A model generated the notes under the pieces. That model saw nothing but the letters and a program-made list of their open reading frames with translations, was not told the DNA's origin and ran no database searches. A DNA stretch of 64,000 nt from Catenovulum sediminis (GTDB lineage Bacteria > Pseudomonadota > Gammaproteobacteria > Enterobacterales > Alteromonadaceae), in assembly GCF_007289895.1 (NCBI RefSeq), contig NZ_CP041660.1, positions 3,658,001 to 3,722,000 of the forward strand. Reading direction: 5' to 3'. This document shows, piece after piece, positions 1 to 9,432 of the stretch (positions are counted from its first letter, which is position 1; each line of letters opens with the position of its first letter). A program made the translations under genes and the position numbers.

Positions 1-1670
1 AAGAAGGAAAATAGTAACCAAGCGTTCATTGTTGCACCTTTTCGCTTGATGCCAGTCTCGCCTGCTGGAGCTTGACAAGCAACTTGACCTTCAGCATCAG
101 GGATCAGTTTAACAGTGTACTCAACTTGTTCAGTTATAGGATCGCCATTAGAATCTTCGCCTATAAAATCACCCATCCGGTCACGCGCATTTTGTGTTAA
201 TGATGCATGCGCTAGAATCACACCATCATCATTAATTGCCACCGCATCGACAATTCTAAAATCACTTTCACAACTCAACAAACTGTTTAAATCCAGCATT
301 TCTTCTGTATCTAAATCATAGATAAATCCATGCTTAGGCTTAGCTCCACTGGATAGCCCTTCAACTTCAGTTACACCTACAATCTGGTTACTGTTGTTGA
401 TATCTCTAACTTTAGTTTCTGCACTGACAAAAAAATCATCTAATATTGTGACATCGACAGCGTTCGAGTTGACATCGTAATAGAAACTTTTTATCACAGC
501 TGACAAACCAGCAGAATCTGAAACAGTCCCCACAACAATGTTATTGTCGTTTATCTTCACCGCTCGGCTAAACAAAGTACTATTTGGATTCGTCAAAACT
601 TGCACATTGTCTTGATAAAACAGAGCTGCCTGAGTACGAACACTATTATTAATATTCAGTACATCAGTTTCACCTACGGCCAATCCAAGGTTATTAACAG
701 AGTAAGCTTTGCTATCGTAGCGCGCTTGAGACGGCAATTCTGAATCGTCAATCGCCATGCCTAAATCAATTGTCTCTGTTATTTCGCCATTTGAGTTAAC
801 TTTCCACATCAAAGCATGCGATCTAAAATAGCTCGTTTGATTAGCAAGACTGCCATTTAAGAATCGCCAATAGCAAATTTCTTCCGGCGTTTCATCGTTA
901 TTGTTTTCACAAGAAGCGACTAAATTTTGCAGCGCAAAAGTGTCACCAACCGAGCCATAACCAACAATATAGCCTTCATTGGAGACATCTGTTGCATAGC
1001 TAAATCCACCTAAAACTTCATCATAGGGAGGTGTCAATTCAATCACACTGTTGCTTGTTTTAACAAAACCACGATGAATATAATTTGGAATTAACCAGTT
1101 TTCGCCATCAATTCGTGTTTCTTGTAAAAAGGATTGCGTATCCCCTGTCAGCCACGACAAATCATTAATCGCTCTAACATGCTCATTGTTATGGTAATAA
1201 AACTCATCTGTATTGTTATTGATTTTATCTATTATTGCTAATTCAGTACTTTCATTTTCATCTGAAAATGCTGTACGGATGGAAGCAACTTGTTGGTGTT
1301 GTCCATCACTTCTGATAGAACCATCTGTTAAGTAGCTTAAAACAATCCCCAAGCTAGTGGCCGAAAATCGGCCTCGACGGACTGACTCTAGATAACTCAC
1401 ATTGTCTTCACCAAAATTAGCCAAGGTTGCAGCCAACGAAAAATCTTGTTCATCAAAGTCTAATAAGTCAACATCAATTGGGTGGTTAAAACGGTACGTT
1501 AATACACTGGCAACTTCATTTTTATTATTAATATCAACAGGAAAATTATTTTTAAACTCTTCCGGTGCTGCTACCACTTCAATCCGGTAATTAACGGTGT
1601 TGGCCAGAGCTGTATTTATGCCCAACACAGCAATCATTATTGTGCTTAGTTTAGTAAGTTTATTCATCAT
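1..1670 (-). CDS. DUF3466 family secreted protein, 3' end outside the window
   Basis: An open frame of about 556 codons runs leftward off the window from an ATG-ATG pair at 1665-1670, so the C-terminus is missing. The N-terminus has a signal peptide (MNKLTKLSTIMIAVLGINTA, cleavage probably after ALA near residue 23). The body carries repeated motifs of the form INNxxxVVG, for example VNNLGLAVGET, INDNNIVVGTV and INNSNQIVGVT. Such HAF-type repeats are typical of DUF3466 proteins in Alteromonadales and Vibrio. Its start lies just beyond the stop of uup, in the same orientation, an arrangement I recall from related genomes. The biochemical function is unknown. Export and family are well supported; any role is not. 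Confidence 0.75.
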   Translation of the reverse strand, partial: MMNKLTKLSTIMIAVLGINTALANTVNYRIEVVAAPEEFKNNFPVDINNKNEVASVLTYRFNHPIDVDLLDFDEQDFSLAATLANFGEDNVSYLESVRRGRFSATSLGIVLSYLTDGSIRSDGQHQQVASIRTAFSDENESTELAIIDKINNNTDEFYYHNNEHVRAINDLSWLTGDTQSFLQETRIDGENWLIPNYIHRGFVKTSNSVIELTPPYDEVLGGFSYATDVSNEGYIVGYGSVGDTFALQNLVASCENNNDETPEEICYWRFLNGSLANQTSYFRSHALMWKVNSNGEITETIDLGMAIDDSELPSQARYDSKAYSVNNLGLAVGETDVLNINNSVRTQAALFYQDNVQVLTNPNSTLFSRAVKINDNNIVVGTVSDSAGLSAVIKSFYYDVNSNAVDVTILDDFFVSAETKVRDINNSNQIVGVTEVEGLSSGAKPKHGFIYDLDTEEMLDLNSLLSCESDFRIVDAVAINDDGVILAHASLTQNARDRMGDFIGEDSNGDPITEQVEYTVKLIPDAEGQVACQAPAGETGIKRKGATMNAWLLFSF

Positions 1671-1672
1671 AA

Positions 1673-3583
1673 TTAGTTAGCGTCATTTTTCAGACTTTCA
1701 AGCGCTTCCCATTGTTCAAATGCATTTTCTAGTTGATTTTCAAATTCAGCTAAAGATTTCAATTTTTTATCAACAGCTTCTTGAGCTGAAGTAAAAAATT
1801 CTGGTTGATTCATCTCTTCTTGCAGAGCATTTATTTTTGCTTCGAGCTCTTCAATAGTTTTCGGCAACGATTCTAGCAAACGTTTTTGCTTGTAAGACAG
1901 CTTTGTTTTGTTATTTTGCGCTTTTTCGACCGTTTTATTTACACTTGGTTCACTGTCTATACTTTTTTGTGAGCTTTTTGCCGATTCTAACTTGGCATTT
2001 CTTTCTTGCAATGTCGGTATAATTGAATCGTAACCACCAACAAACTCTTCTATATACCCATTCCCGTGAAAAAAGAAACTCGAAGTTACAGTGTTATCAA
2101 CAAATTCTCTATCATGTGAGACCAGTAACAATGTACCTTGGTATTGATCTAAAAGCTCTTCAAGAAGTTCTAAAGTTTCAACGTCCAAATCATTGGTCGG
2201 TTCATCCAGTATTAATAAGTTCGCAGGTTGCAAAAATAACTTGGCTAATAACAGCCTGTTTTTTTCTCCACCCGATAAGGATTTAACCGGCGAACGGGCT
2301 CTTTGCGGTGAAAATAGAAAATCTTGCAAATAGCCTAATGCATGGCGGCTTTTACCATTAAAGATAACGTCTTGTTTGCCATCAGCAACATTATCCATGA
2401 CTGATTTTTCTTCATCTAGTTGTGCTCGGTACTGATCAAAATAAACGACATCTAAATTAGTGCCTAATTTGACCGTACCTGAATGGGGTTCAATTTGTCC
2501 CATAATTAACTTAATAAAAGTTGATTTACCACAACCGTTTGGCCCAATTAAACCAATTTTGTCACCACGCATAATAAGCGCATTAAAATCTTCGACAATT
2601 TTTAAATTTTCAAATGAATATGTTAAATTTGTAATTTCAGCGACCATCTTGCCGGATTTGCGCTCTTCCTCTAATTTTATATTAGCGGTTCCCTGCACGT
2701 TACGACGTTGGGCACGTTCGTTACGCATCTGTTGCAAATGCCTGACCCGACCTTCATTACGCGTTCTTCGCGCTTTAATACCTTGCCGAATCCAAACTTC
2801 TTCTTGTGCCAGTCTATCGTCAAACTTCTTATTTGTTTCTTCTTCAATTTTTAAATATTCAGCTTTATCTATCAGGTATTGATCGTACCCCCGCTCAAAA
2901 CTGATTAACTTAGCTCTGTCTAAATCAACGATTCGTTTTGCAATATTTCGCACAAATGCCCTATCGTGACTGATAAAAACAACCGCGCCTTTATACTCTA
3001 TTAAAAACTTTTCCAACCATTCAATTGACTGATAGTCTAGGTGGTTAGTGGGCTCGTCAAGCAACAGAATATCCGGTTCAACGACCAAAGCTTGTGCCAG
3101 TGCGACTTTACGTAACCAGCCACCTGACATTGCACTCAATTGAGCATCAGGCTGCAAAGATAACTTTGAAATGACCTGTTGAATTTTGGGGTCGAGTGAC
3201 CAAGCATCCAGTTTTTCAATATTATTTTGAATGTCTGCCAGTTTATTTAGATCAGCGTCTTGTTGTTGGCTAAGTCGGTAGAACTCAGCTAATGCCTTAC
3301 CCGCTTCACCTAAAGCAAGTGCAACATATTCATACACGCATCCGTGTGTATCCCTAGGTGGATCTTGCGGCAACCTGGATATAACCGTATTGGCTCTTAA
3401 ATTAATGTCACCAGTATCGAGCTGAATATCACCACCAATCACTTTTAATAAAGTCGATTTTCCGGCGCCGTTGCGACCTAAAATACAAATTTTTTCACCA
3501 CTGTTAATGTGAAAATCGGCTTTATTTAACAGTGGATGGTCACCAAAAGCCAAAGAGCCATTTGTTATACGGTATAAATTCAT
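1673..3583 (-). CDS. uup: ABC-F family ATPase Uup
   Basis: This 636-residue protein has two ABC cassettes and no membrane segments, as in the ABC-F subclass that acts on ribosomes. Cassette 1 has Walker A GRNGAGKST, signature MSGGW and Walker B ILLLDEPTNHLD. Cassette 2 has GPNGCGKST, LSGGEKNR and LLILDEPTNDLD. The linker between the cassettes is rich in charged residues. The last ~80 residues are a Glu/Lys-rich coiled coil, the DNA-binding tail that distinguishes Uup from EttA and YheS. The length matches E. coli Uup (635 aa). Uup is linked to suppression of precise transposon excision and to ribosome assembly or tolerance of stalling. It starts 1 bp after the glutaredoxin-like gene, so it is probably cotranscribed with rlmL. 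Confidence 0.95.
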   Translation of the reverse strand: MNLYRITNGSLAFGDHPLLNKADFHINSGEKICILGRNGAGKSTLLKVIGGDIQLDTGDINLRANTVISRLPQDPPRDTHGCVYEYVALALGEAGKALAEFYRLSQQQDADLNKLADIQNNIEKLDAWSLDPKIQQVISKLSLQPDAQLSAMSGGWLRKVALAQALVVEPDILLLDEPTNHLDYQSIEWLEKFLIEYKGAVVFISHDRAFVRNIAKRIVDLDRAKLISFERGYDQYLIDKAEYLKIEEETNKKFDDRLAQEEVWIRQGIKARRTRNEGRVRHLQQMRNERAQRRNVQGTANIKLEEERKSGKMVAEITNLTYSFENLKIVEDFNALIMRGDKIGLIGPNGCGKSTFIKLIMGQIEPHSGTVKLGTNLDVVYFDQYRAQLDEEKSVMDNVADGKQDVIFNGKSRHALGYLQDFLFSPQRARSPVKSLSGGEKNRLLLAKLFLQPANLLILDEPTNDLDVETLELLEELLDQYQGTLLLVSHDREFVDNTVTSSFFFHGNGYIEEFVGGYDSIIPTLQERNAKLESAKSSQKSIDSEPSVNKTVEKAQNNKTKLSYKQKRLLESLPKTIEELEAKINALQEEMNQPEFFTSAQEAVDKKLKSLAEFENQLENAFEQWEALESLKNDAN

Positions 3584-3584
3584 T

Positions 3585-3818
3585 CTAATTATCTAACCAC
3601 TTTATCAATTGCTGCTCGTCAAACGGCCAGCTTAAAAATTCATTGTTTGAGCTATCAAGTATGACCGGAATAAGCGTACCAAACTGTGCAACCAGTGCCG
3701 GATCTTCAGCAATGTCTAGATGACGAACATGCTCTGCCAAACCAACATTTTGAATCACCTTTTCAGCATACTCACACAGGTGGCAACCCTCTGTGCCATA
3801 TAATAACAATTCGCTCAT
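3585..3818 (-). CDS. glutaredoxin-like protein (DUF836 family)
   Basis: A 77-residue cytoplasmic protein with an N-terminal thioredoxin-fold strand and the redox motif CHLC at residues 13-16, followed by a cis-proline region (TLIPVIL). This matches the DUF836/glutaredoxin-like family, small thiol-disulfide proteins of unknown substrate. Its start codon touches the stop of rlmL and its stop is 1 bp from the start of uup, so rlmL, this gene and uup form a tight operon. No role beyond redox chemistry can be deduced. Confidence 0.85.
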   Translation of the reverse strand: MSELLLYGTEGCHLCEYAEKVIQNVGLAEHVRHLDIAEDPALVAQFGTLIPVILDSSNNEFLSWPFDEQQLIKWLDN

Positions 3819-5925
3819 TATTCATTCGCTTCCAATGCCCAAACCTGACGTATATTACTGCGACGTTTAAAATCAAATGGCAGCGTTTGTTGAGATAAAT
3901 CGAGCCATTTTACATTGAGTGCTCGTAATGCTTCTTCGTCTAATTTAAAACTTCTTAAATTATTGGAAAAGTATAATTGACCACCTGGGTTTAAATGTTC
4001 GAGTGCTAAAGACAGCAACTTAATGTGATCTCTTTGTACATCAAAATCTTTGTCTAACTTTTTTGAATTTGAAAAACTAGGTGGGTCAATAAATATCAAG
4101 TCAAATTTGTTTTTATTGCGCTGTAACCACTCTATGCTGTCCATCGCAATAAAGGGATGCCATGTTGGATTGATATTATTCAATTCAAAATTTCGCTTTC
4201 CCCACTCCAGATATTTTTTAGATAAATCGACTGAAGTGATCTGACTGGCGCCACCTAAAGCTGCATGTACACTTACACTACAAGTGTACGCAAATAGATT
4301 TAATACTGTTTTTCCTTTTGCATTTTGCTGCACTTTAAGGCGCATATCCCGATGATCTATAAATAAACCTGTATCTAAGTAATCATATAAATTTACGTAA
4401 AACTGCGCGTTAGCCTCTTGCACCACCATGTACTGTTCTGTTTGTGCCGCTTTTTTATATTGCTCTTTACCTTTTTGTCGTTTGCGCACTTTAACGGCAA
4501 CCTTAGCCGGATCCATAGTCAAAACTTTTGGTGCTGTTAACAGCACGTCATTCAATCTTGCCTGTGTTTTTTCAAAAGGTATGTCTTTAGGCGCAGCGTA
4601 TTCTTGAACGACCAAGTGGTCGCCATAAATATCAACGGCGACGTTATAATTGGGTAAATCAGCGTCATATACGCGGTAACATTCGGTAGGATATTGTTTC
4701 GCCAGTTTTGAGAATTGCTTGTGGTTTTTGCGTAAGCGATTTTGGAACTCTGTTGCGATGCGTTCTCTTGGATCACCAGCTTCAACAGCTTCTTCTATTT
4801 GATAGTTTGCAATCACACAGTCTAACGCGCCATTTTTTACTTTGTATTTTTTATCCGCTTTTAATTTCAACTGGCGCATTTGTTCAAGCGCTGAAGAAAT
4901 AACGGTTAAATGCCAACCTGCATGATTAATTTTAAGGCTTTGCCCAAAATCAAGATAGAGATTAGCAATCTTAATTTCATCTTCTAAACGCTCACCATAC
5001 GGCGGATTAGAAACGACATACCCTTGTTCAGCATTCAGATTTATGGCAAATTGAGTTGCATCGGCACGTTCAAAATGTATTTGTTCAGTAACACCTGCAT
5101 CCATGGCATTTTGTCTGGCAATCGTTAACTCTCGATTGCTAATATCATAGCCAAACACTCTCAGCGTTTTGTCATTATCAATTAGTTGATCATATTCGTT
5201 TTTGATACTTTCAAATAACTTTGCGTTGTGTCCCAACCAGGCGTCAAATCCCCATTCTCGTCGATACATTTGGGGGGAATTTTTTGTGCCATTTGCACGG
5301 CTTCAATCAACAATGTGCCTGATCCACAAAAATAATCGACTAGAGGTCGTTCGCAGTGCTCTAGCCAGCCAGATCGCATAATCACAGCCGCTGCTAAATT
5401 TTCTTTTAATGGCGCTTTACCAGCTTGCAACCGATAACCGCGTTGATGCAAAGACCCCCCACTTAAGTCGATAAAGATATGCGCATTTTTTTTGATCAAA
5501 CGACCTTGGATACGAATATCTGCTGCACTCTTATCTACATTGGGTCGCCGTCCGACTTCCTCCTGAAAGGTATCCACTATCGCATCTTTCACGACTTGAC
5601 CACTAAATTGCGTGTTACGCAAAGAGTCTGTCGTACCATTAAATTCAACGCTAATCGTTGAGCGGTCATTAAACTGCATTGGCCAATCTACAGTCTGACA
5701 AATATCATACAAATCTTGTTTGTGACGACATTCTCCACTGGCTAACTCTAATAAAACTCTATTCGCTAAACGTGACATGTAGCAAACACGATAAGCTTGC
5801 TCGATGCTACCTTCAAACCAAACAGAAGATACCGAAAGTTTAATATCTGTAATACCAAAACCTTGTAATTCGGCTTCTATTAGATTTTCTAAACCTTTTG
5901 ACGTGGTGACTAAAAACTTGGCCAT
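3818..5925 (-). pseudogene. rlmL: rlmL (rlmKL), 23S rRNA m2G2445/m7G2069 methyltransferase, split by a frameshift
   Basis: Two overlapping frames together make one RlmKL protein of ~700 residues, the family's usual length. The upstream frame (5182-5925) carries the THUMP domain and the start of the first methyltransferase (FCGSGTLLIEAV). The downstream frame (3818-5269) carries the rest of that domain (NPPYGERL) and the second Rossmann methyltransferase (NLFAYTCSVSVHAALGG, IDPPSFSNS). The switch falls in a run of six C on the coding strand at about 5273-5278. One extra C gives a continuous ...KIPPQMYRREWGF..., which agrees with the E. coli protein in this region. I see no canonical -1 slippery heptamer. 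A miscalled homopolymer is therefore likelier than a true mutation or programmed shift. The enzyme modifies two guanosines of 23S rRNA. Confidence 0.9.
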
Positions 5926-5974
5926 TTATTACCTCATATTGTTGAGGCGGCATTATATACGAAATATATAAATA

Positions 5975-6487
5975 TCACAGCCAAGTGCGCAGTTTCATTC
6001 CAGTTTCACTAGTAAAACCAACACTAGCGTATGTTATCTGGCCGACTTGATCGACAACATAATAACTGGGAAATCCGGTGATTTTAAACTGAGCCCGTAT
6101 TGCTTCGTTGCCCAAGTAAACAGGTACATTTAAATCATGTTGTTTGACGAATGCTTCAACTTCAGTGCTGGATTGGTAACTTAGAGCGATTAATACAATA
6201 TTTAACGAAGCCTGATGCTCGAGATATAGTGTATCCAAATTTTCGATACTGAGGTGACATACGTTACACCAAGGGGCAAAAAAATAGATGAGCGTTTTCT
6301 TATTGTGCTGGTACAAATCAACGGGCACTATTTGATGAGTATCTAAATTAACCAACTCAAGAGGTTTGTTTGGTAATGCCTTTTCGCCAGACAACATATT
6401 TCTTGTCTGAAATTCGCTAAACAGCCAGACAAAGAGAATCAAGATTATTAACTCTGCGCTCCATTTTACGATTTTTTTTATAGTCAA
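5975..6487 (-). CDS. membrane-anchored thioredoxin-like protein (TlpA/ScsD type)
   Basis: The protein has 170 residues: an N-terminal membrane anchor (about residues 9-24) followed by a periplasmic thioredoxin fold. The active site is WCNVC in YFFAPWCNVC, near residue 74, and a cis-proline loop GFPSYYVVD lies near residue 138. The layout matches TlpA/ResA/ScsD-like reductases that act on exported proteins. The partner cannot be read from the sequence. It is transcribed divergently from the DUF2989 gene with only 22 bp between the two start codons. Confidence 0.8.
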   Translation of the reverse strand: MTIKKIVKWSAELIILILFVWLFSEFQTRNMLSGEKALPNKPLELVNLDTHQIVPVDLYQHNKKTLIYFFAPWCNVCHLSIENLDTLYLEHQASLNIVLIALSYQSSTEVEAFVKQHDLNVPVYLGNEAIRAQFKITGFPSYYVVDQVGQITYASVGFTSETGMKLRTWL

Positions 6488-6509
6488 TATAGTTTATCCT
6501 AAATAAAAA

Positions 6510-7337
6510 ATGTTTGAGGATAGCCAGTTGCGAAGGCTCAAAATAAAAGACCTGCTATTTGCCACAAGTATTTCAATCGCTGTATCTGCCTGTGATTCAG
6601 GCTTAAGTTTGAATGAGGTTTGTCAGTCAACACCACAGATTTGTGAAGACCTTAATACAGATGCTTGGTGTAAACAAGAACGTAAAGACGTGATATTAGG
6701 TCGCTATGCAGAAATGCAGAATCCTACCGATGATGTTCGTTATAAACTCATCATGGATTTTGAGGCGTATTCTACTTGTGTCGAAAAAGCTTCATTTATC
6801 GAGCATATAAAACTTAAAGACAAACAAACAGGACGCGTTAGAGGGTTTGTAACCTCAGTTAAAGAACTTGAACGCCTTTCCAATCAGACGAAAGACAGTA
6901 ATCACCCGCATTTGCTGTATTGGCATTGGTCACGTAATGGCGATGAACAAGCGATGAGCAGATTTCTAGCGCTGCGCGATAGCGGTATTCTACAAACACC
7001 TGAGTTGCAATTTAAACTCGCGACTTACTATGTGAAGTTTAATAGAGATTTAACCATTGATACGTTATATCACGCTTTAACCTTGTATGATGGTGAAAAA
7101 CCGGTTAACCCTGAAATTTTAAAAACGCTCAGTACCTTATATCTTAAAGATGAAAAATATAAACATGCATATGTTTGGGGTAAACTTGCTAAAGAATTTG
7201 GTGTTACTGATATTGATTTAGCGCCACTTCGAGCCGTATTGAAAAATCAAAGTATCAGCATTGCACAACTTAATGATATTGCCGATGATTACGGATCAGC
7301 AATTGAAAATGGAGAGTTTACACCACCTCGCCGCTAG
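6510..7337 (+). CDS. DUF2989 family lipoprotein, probably shortened by an in-frame TAG
   Basis: A 275-residue protein with a lipoprotein-type N-terminus: a hydrophobic stretch ending in a VSAC lipobox with the cysteine near residue 28. The remainder fits the DUF2989 family of Alteromonadales and Vibrio, with helical, TPR-like segments such as KYKHAYVWGKLAKEF. No function is known. The frame stops at TAG 7335-7337, but the same frame stays open for 84 further codons: a TNS lead-in, a tetrapeptide repeat (TNRA), and a non-repetitive tail LGEQLSYADQLGFKNIKEMS ending at TAA 7590-7592, right at the terminator. I infer that the TAG is a later nonsense change (for example from CAG) or a readthrough stop. 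Confidence 0.75.
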   Translation: MFEDSQLRRLKIKDLLFATSISIAVSACDSGLSLNEVCQSTPQICEDLNTDAWCKQERKDVILGRYAEMQNPTDDVRYKLIMDFEAYSTCVEKASFIEHIKLKDKQTGRVRGFVTSVKELERLSNQTKDSNHPHLLYWHWSRNGDEQAMSRFLALRDSGILQTPELQFKLATYYVKFNRDLTIDTLYHALTLYDGEKPVNPEILKTLSTLYLKDEKYKHAYVWGKLAKEFGVTDIDLAPLRAVLKNQSISIAQLNDIADDYGSAIENGEFTPPRR

Positions 7338-7529
7338 ACTAACAGCGCGACTAATAGAGCAACTAATAGAGCAACTAATAGAGCAACTAATAGAGCAACT
7401 AATAGAGCAACTAATAGAGCAACTAATAGAGCAACTAATAGAGCAACTAATAGAGCAACTAATAGAGCAACTAATAGAGCAACTAATAGAGCAACTAATA
7501 GAGCAACTAATAGAGCAACTAATAGAGCG
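7338..7529 (+). repeat. 12-bp tandem repeat, 15 perfect or near-perfect copies plus one degenerate copy
   Basis: The unit ACTAATAGAGCA repeats from 7350 to 7529, with a degenerate first copy at 7338-7349 and a final copy ending GCG. The unit is a multiple of three, so copy-number changes keep the frame. In the frame of the upstream DUF2989 gene it encodes Thr-Asn-Arg-Ala. In another forward frame it encodes Leu-Ile-Glu-Gln. It is a pure VNTR with no spacers. Confidence 0.97.
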
Positions 7530-7573
7530 TTAGGCGAGCAATTAAGCTATGCTGACCAGCTTGGTTTCAAAAA

Positions 7574-7607
7574 CATAAAAGAGATGAGTTAAAGCATCTC
7601 TTTTATG
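7574..7607. terminator. hairpin terminator, probably shared by the convergent genes
   Basis: A perfect 13-bp inverted repeat, CATAAAAGAGATG at 7574-7586 and CATCTCTTTTATG at 7595-7607, encloses an 8-nt loop. It overlaps the TAA at 7590-7592 that ends the extended DUF2989 frame. It lies between the convergent DUF2989 and sohB genes. It lacks a long T-run, so efficiency is uncertain. Confidence 0.65.
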
Positions 7608-7715
7608 TATTAACTGTTTGTTCAATGCTGCCTAATCATTACAATCAAGCTATTTAACGAGAATAGCAATGACGTTTTTAAGTACATTTTTAAACAACAT
7701 TAAACACCATTAATT

Positions 7716-8762
7716 CTATTTAAATTTCATCTCATTCATTTTGCCTGTTAAGCGCATAAAAACACTTTCAATGCTACTTGCAGCAGCTATTGGCAATTTA
7801 TCTAAAAAACTTTTGGCAATGGAATATTTAACCTGGTAAACCGGCATATTCGCAATCTTCTGAGTGATCAATTCATCACTTGTGATCAATTCATCAACCA
7901 AACCTAATTGTTGCGCCTGACTTCCCATCCAGTGTTCACCCGTTGCGACCTTAGCGACATCCAAATCTTGTCGATATTGGCTAATATGTTGTACAAACAA
8001 ACTATGAATCTCTTCTAATTCACTCTTAAATTTCTCACGCGCTTTATCAGTATTCTCGCCAAAAATAGTTAAGGTTCGTTTAAATTCACCTGCAGTGATT
8101 TGCTCAAACTCAATATCATTCTTTTTAAGTACTTTATTGAAATTAGGTAACTGCGCGATCACCCCTATAGATCCCACGATAGCAAATGGCGCTGCAACAA
8201 TTTTATCCGCGACACAAGCCATCATATATCCACCACTGGCAGCAACTTTATCAATCGCAACTGTCAATGGTATGTTTTTATCTCTAATACGTACAAGTTG
8301 AGAGGCGGCTAAACCATAACCATGAACAACGCCACCGCCACTTTCAAGACGAAGCAGAACCTCATCTTTTTCTGTGGCAACCGCTAAAATGGCTGAGACT
8401 TCTTCGCGTAAATTATCAACTTCATGGGCATCAACACTGCCTTTGAAATCGATAACAAATAACTTGCTATCCGCTTGCTCATCTGTATCTTTGCTTTTCT
8501 TTTCTTTAGCCGCTTTTTTTTCCTGTTGTTTAAGGGCTTTCTGTTTACGTTTTAACGCGTCTTTATCTAACAATTGAGATTCAATGGACTCTTTTAACTC
8601 ACTAAAACGTTCGGTTAAATTAGTCACTTCTAATTCACCTTTACGATTTCCTTTACCTTTTTTTGCTGCAGCAGCAGCCACAATTATTGCAATAATGGCT
8701 ATCACAAATGTGATAGTTTTAGCGAAAAATAAACCGTATTCATATAAAAATTGCATACACAT
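7716..8762 (-). CDS. sohB: SohB, membrane-bound S49-family protease
   Basis: A 348-residue protein with an N-terminal membrane segment (about residues 8-34). A Lys/Glu-rich cytoplasmic linker (KQKALKQQEKKAAKEKK) follows, then a peptidase S49 domain. The nucleophile region is KVAASGGYMMACVADKI, and the family's general-base lysine lies further on, around GEFKRTLT. Order and length match E. coli SohB (349 aa), a signal-peptide-peptidase-like inner membrane protease. Upstream lies the long gene-free AT-rich segment, which must contain its promoter. Confidence 0.92.
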   Translation of the reverse strand: MCMQFLYEYGLFFAKTITFVIAIIAIIVAAAAAKKGKGNRKGELEVTNLTERFSELKESIESQLLDKDALKRKQKALKQQEKKAAKEKKSKDTDEQADSKLFVIDFKGSVDAHEVDNLREEVSAILAVATEKDEVLLRLESGGGVVHGYGLAASQLVRIRDKNIPLTVAIDKVAASGGYMMACVADKIVAAPFAIVGSIGVIAQLPNFNKVLKKNDIEFEQITAGEFKRTLTIFGENTDKAREKFKSELEEIHSLFVQHISQYRQDLDVAKVATGEHWMGSQAQQLGLVDELITSDELITQKIANMPVYQVKYSIAKSFLDKLPIAAASSIESVFMRLTGKMNEMKFK

Positions 8763-9128
8763 ATACCCTGTAAACTAAGTTTAGTGCAGCTTATCACAAC
8801 TATAAGTTTTCAGATAAGTAGTATTTTAATTCCCTTATCAAGGATATCCCCAACAAAGCAGTATAATAGGTAAGCATAGCCCTCCAAACAGGCCAAAATC
8901 CAAGACTAGACAAAAAATAATCAGAAAAATTAATCCTTTATATTCAGTCACATAAAAACAAATACAGAGACAATTAACATAGATATCCACATATTGCGTG
9001 GATAACCTAAGATAAAGTTAGACAAAAAACAAAAACAGGCCCCAAAACAGGATCGAAACAAACAACTTGAACAATAAACACACAAGGATTAAAGTTTGAT
9101 CAAACAAGTCTAAAGTTTGATCAAAGAG

Positions 9129-9137
9129 TTATTCACA
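9129..9137 (+). promoter_or_regulatory. DnaA box
   Basis: TTATTCACA is a perfect match to the TTATNCACA consensus. It sits directly downstream of the two AAAGTTTGATCAAA copies. Confidence 0.6.
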
Positions 9138-9390
9138 AGAGAAGCAAAGCTCACGAAAATGCGTTTAAAAAGCATACAAAAGGTGATCACAACGACATCA
9201 TTGAACACTTTTTAACCTGTTTTATTTTATATAAATATCAATAACTTAAAGGTTACCCACTGAGTCTTCAACAAGGTTATCTACAGCTTCTGTGGAAGAC
9301 TATAAAACAACATGTCAGCGACTAATAACTGGCTAAAAGACACCCTTAAGATGTGCATAAAACAAACAAAAAACTATAAAATTAGTACTT

Positions 9391-9399
9391 TTATCCACA
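9391..9399 (+). promoter_or_regulatory. DnaA box
   Basis: TTATCCACA is the highest-affinity form of the DnaA box. It is paired with an inverted perfect box 24 bp further on. Confidence 0.65.
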
Positions 9400-9423
9400 A
9401 ACATATTAAAATTGAGAGTTCTA

Positions 9424-9432
9424 TGTGAATAA
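9424..9432 (-). promoter_or_regulatory. DnaA box
   Basis: TGTGAATAA on the plus strand is TTATTCACA on the minus strand, a perfect consensus box facing the one at 9391. Confidence 0.6.

Noticed and set aside
5182-5285. Programmed -1 frameshift in rlmL
   Set aside because: No X-XXY-YYZ heptamer in the right frame, and three other genes break at similar G/C runs, which points to homopolymer error.
7338-7529. CRISPR array
   Set aside because: The 12-bp units are contiguous with no spacers and no cas genes are nearby.
7261-7533. Open frame of (Leu-Ile-Glu-Gln) repeats
   Set aside because: It is the same VNTR read in another frame, starts inside the DUF2989 gene, and has no ribosome-binding site or non-repetitive domain.
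9312-9428. 38-codon ORF on the plus strand in the DnaA-box region
   Set aside because: No ribosome-binding site, Lys/Ile-rich composition expected from AT-rich DNA, and it runs through a DnaA box.
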